This document shows positions 60,777 to 61,226 of a DNA stretch of 61,226 nucleotides, in pieces (within the stretch, counting starts at the first letter, position 1; each line of letters begins with the position of its first letter). The stretch covers positions 1 through 61,226 of the forward strand of contig NZ_FQVI01000027.1 of NCBI RefSeq assembly GCF_900129135.1, given 5' to 3'. Below the pieces are notes generated by a model. It was not told the origin of the DNA, searched no databases, and saw only the letters and a program-made list of their open reading frames with translations. The DNA is from Lactonifactor longoviformis DSM 17459 (GTDB lineage: Bacteria; Bacillota; Clostridia; Lachnospirales; Lachnospiraceae). The position numbers were made by a program, and so were the translations under genes.

Positions 60777-60805
60777 TTGACAAGGCGCACTGCTTATGAT
60801 ATTAT
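60777..60805 (+). promoter_or_regulatory. rRNA operon promoter P2
   Basis: TTGACA at 60777-60782, a 17-base spacer and TATTAT at 60800-60805. GAAAAAAGTTG before it resembles the upstream flank of P1 and P3. Confidence 0.8.
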
Positions 60806-60862
60806 ATAAAAGTTGCTGTGAGTCACACGGAGATAACTGATAAAAAGAAATAAAAAAAGTTA

Positions 60863-60891
60863 TTGACAGACGCAACAGCCTGTGGTAATAT
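60863..60891 (+). promoter_or_regulatory. rRNA operon promoter P3
   Basis: TTGACA at 60863-60868, a 17-base spacer and TAATAT at 60886-60891. The three promoters repeat the AAAAAAGTT-x-TTGACA flank, so they arose by duplication. Confidence 0.8.
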
Positions 60892-61069
60892 TTAAGAGTT
60901 GCTGCTGAGATAAGAAATCAGCCGACAACAACAAGCACTTTGATAACTAAACAGTGAAACACATTAACCTGAAAATTCTAAAAAAGTAACATTTTTGGGA
61001 TGAGTAAAAATCCTTAAAAACAGTAAAAGGGATAAATTAGCCAAAGTTAATTTTGAACTTGGACAACTC

Positions 61070-61085
61070 TTGAACGAAAGTTCAA
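61070..61085 (+). other. 16S leader hairpin
   Basis: TTGAAC-GAAA-GTTCAA forms a 6-base stem with a GNRA tetraloop just before the mature 16S end. It may guide rRNA processing. Confidence 0.6.
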
Positions 61086-61089
61086 CACT

Positions 61090-61226
<137 letters not shown>

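Overview
The window looks like a chromosomal segment of an anaerobic Firmicute of the family Lachnospiraceae (Clostridium cluster XIVa). The evidence is the start of a 16S rRNA gene at the right edge with Lachnospiraceae-like V1 sequence, strong AGGAGG-type ribosome binding sites, consensus TTGACA/TATAAT promoters, and typical clostridial gene families: ferredoxin-linked 2-oxoacid oxidoreductase, ADP-forming acyl-CoA synthetase, TRAP transporter and a small conserved protein beside radA. I do not assign a genus.

Layout. 1-244 is the 3' end of a group II intron (maturase C-terminus, domains V and VI). 357-998 encodes an orotate-PRTase-like protein. 1134-14499 is an amino-acid fermentation region: two tandem PLP-dependent ammonia-lyases, two Glu/Leu/Phe/Val dehydrogenase paralogues, an IclR regulator, an MFS carrier, a four-subunit 2-oxoacid:ferredoxin oxidoreductase, an ADP-forming acyl-CoA synthetase, an acetyltransferase and an M20 amidohydrolase. 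Together they could take an amino acid to its 2-oxoacid, acyl-CoA and free acid, yielding NADH, reduced ferredoxin and ATP. Four copies of a GTTC-N9-GAAC palindrome, all just downstream of predicted promoters in this region, are a candidate IclR operator.

14507-23216 is a carbohydrate-acid island: two paralogous FadR-type GntR regulators diverge from a TRAP transporter (P, Q, M), a split transketolase, an ApnO-like NAD-dependent oxidoisomerase/dehydrogenase and a D-2-hydroxyacid dehydrogenase. It looks like a catabolic pathway for an unidentified, possibly branched, sugar acid. 23386-28640 holds a cold-shock protein, a 321-base nested inverted repeat able to form a very long hairpin, an AT-rich insert with a secreted C39-like cysteine peptidase and a membrane partner, and an IS30 transposase remnant.

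28564-43832 is mostly housekeeping: pyrCFKDE, small membrane proteins, an HD-domain protein, an M29-type aminopeptidase, purEMND, a GGDEF protein and an M20 peptidase. 43936-50672 is a molybdenum region: modABC, a MoeA-like protein, moaC, moaA, mogA, a MOSC protein and a macrodomain protein. Then come a promoter-terminator leader before a UroD-type methyltransferase, a perfect 76-base palindrome, a MarR-MATE pair, a YtrA-type GntR regulator with clpC, radA, a Na+-dependent symporter, and three tandem rRNA promoters leading into 16S.

All assignments come from reading the sequence. No database search, alignment or folding program was run. Promoters, operators and hairpins are predictions from motif and spacing.
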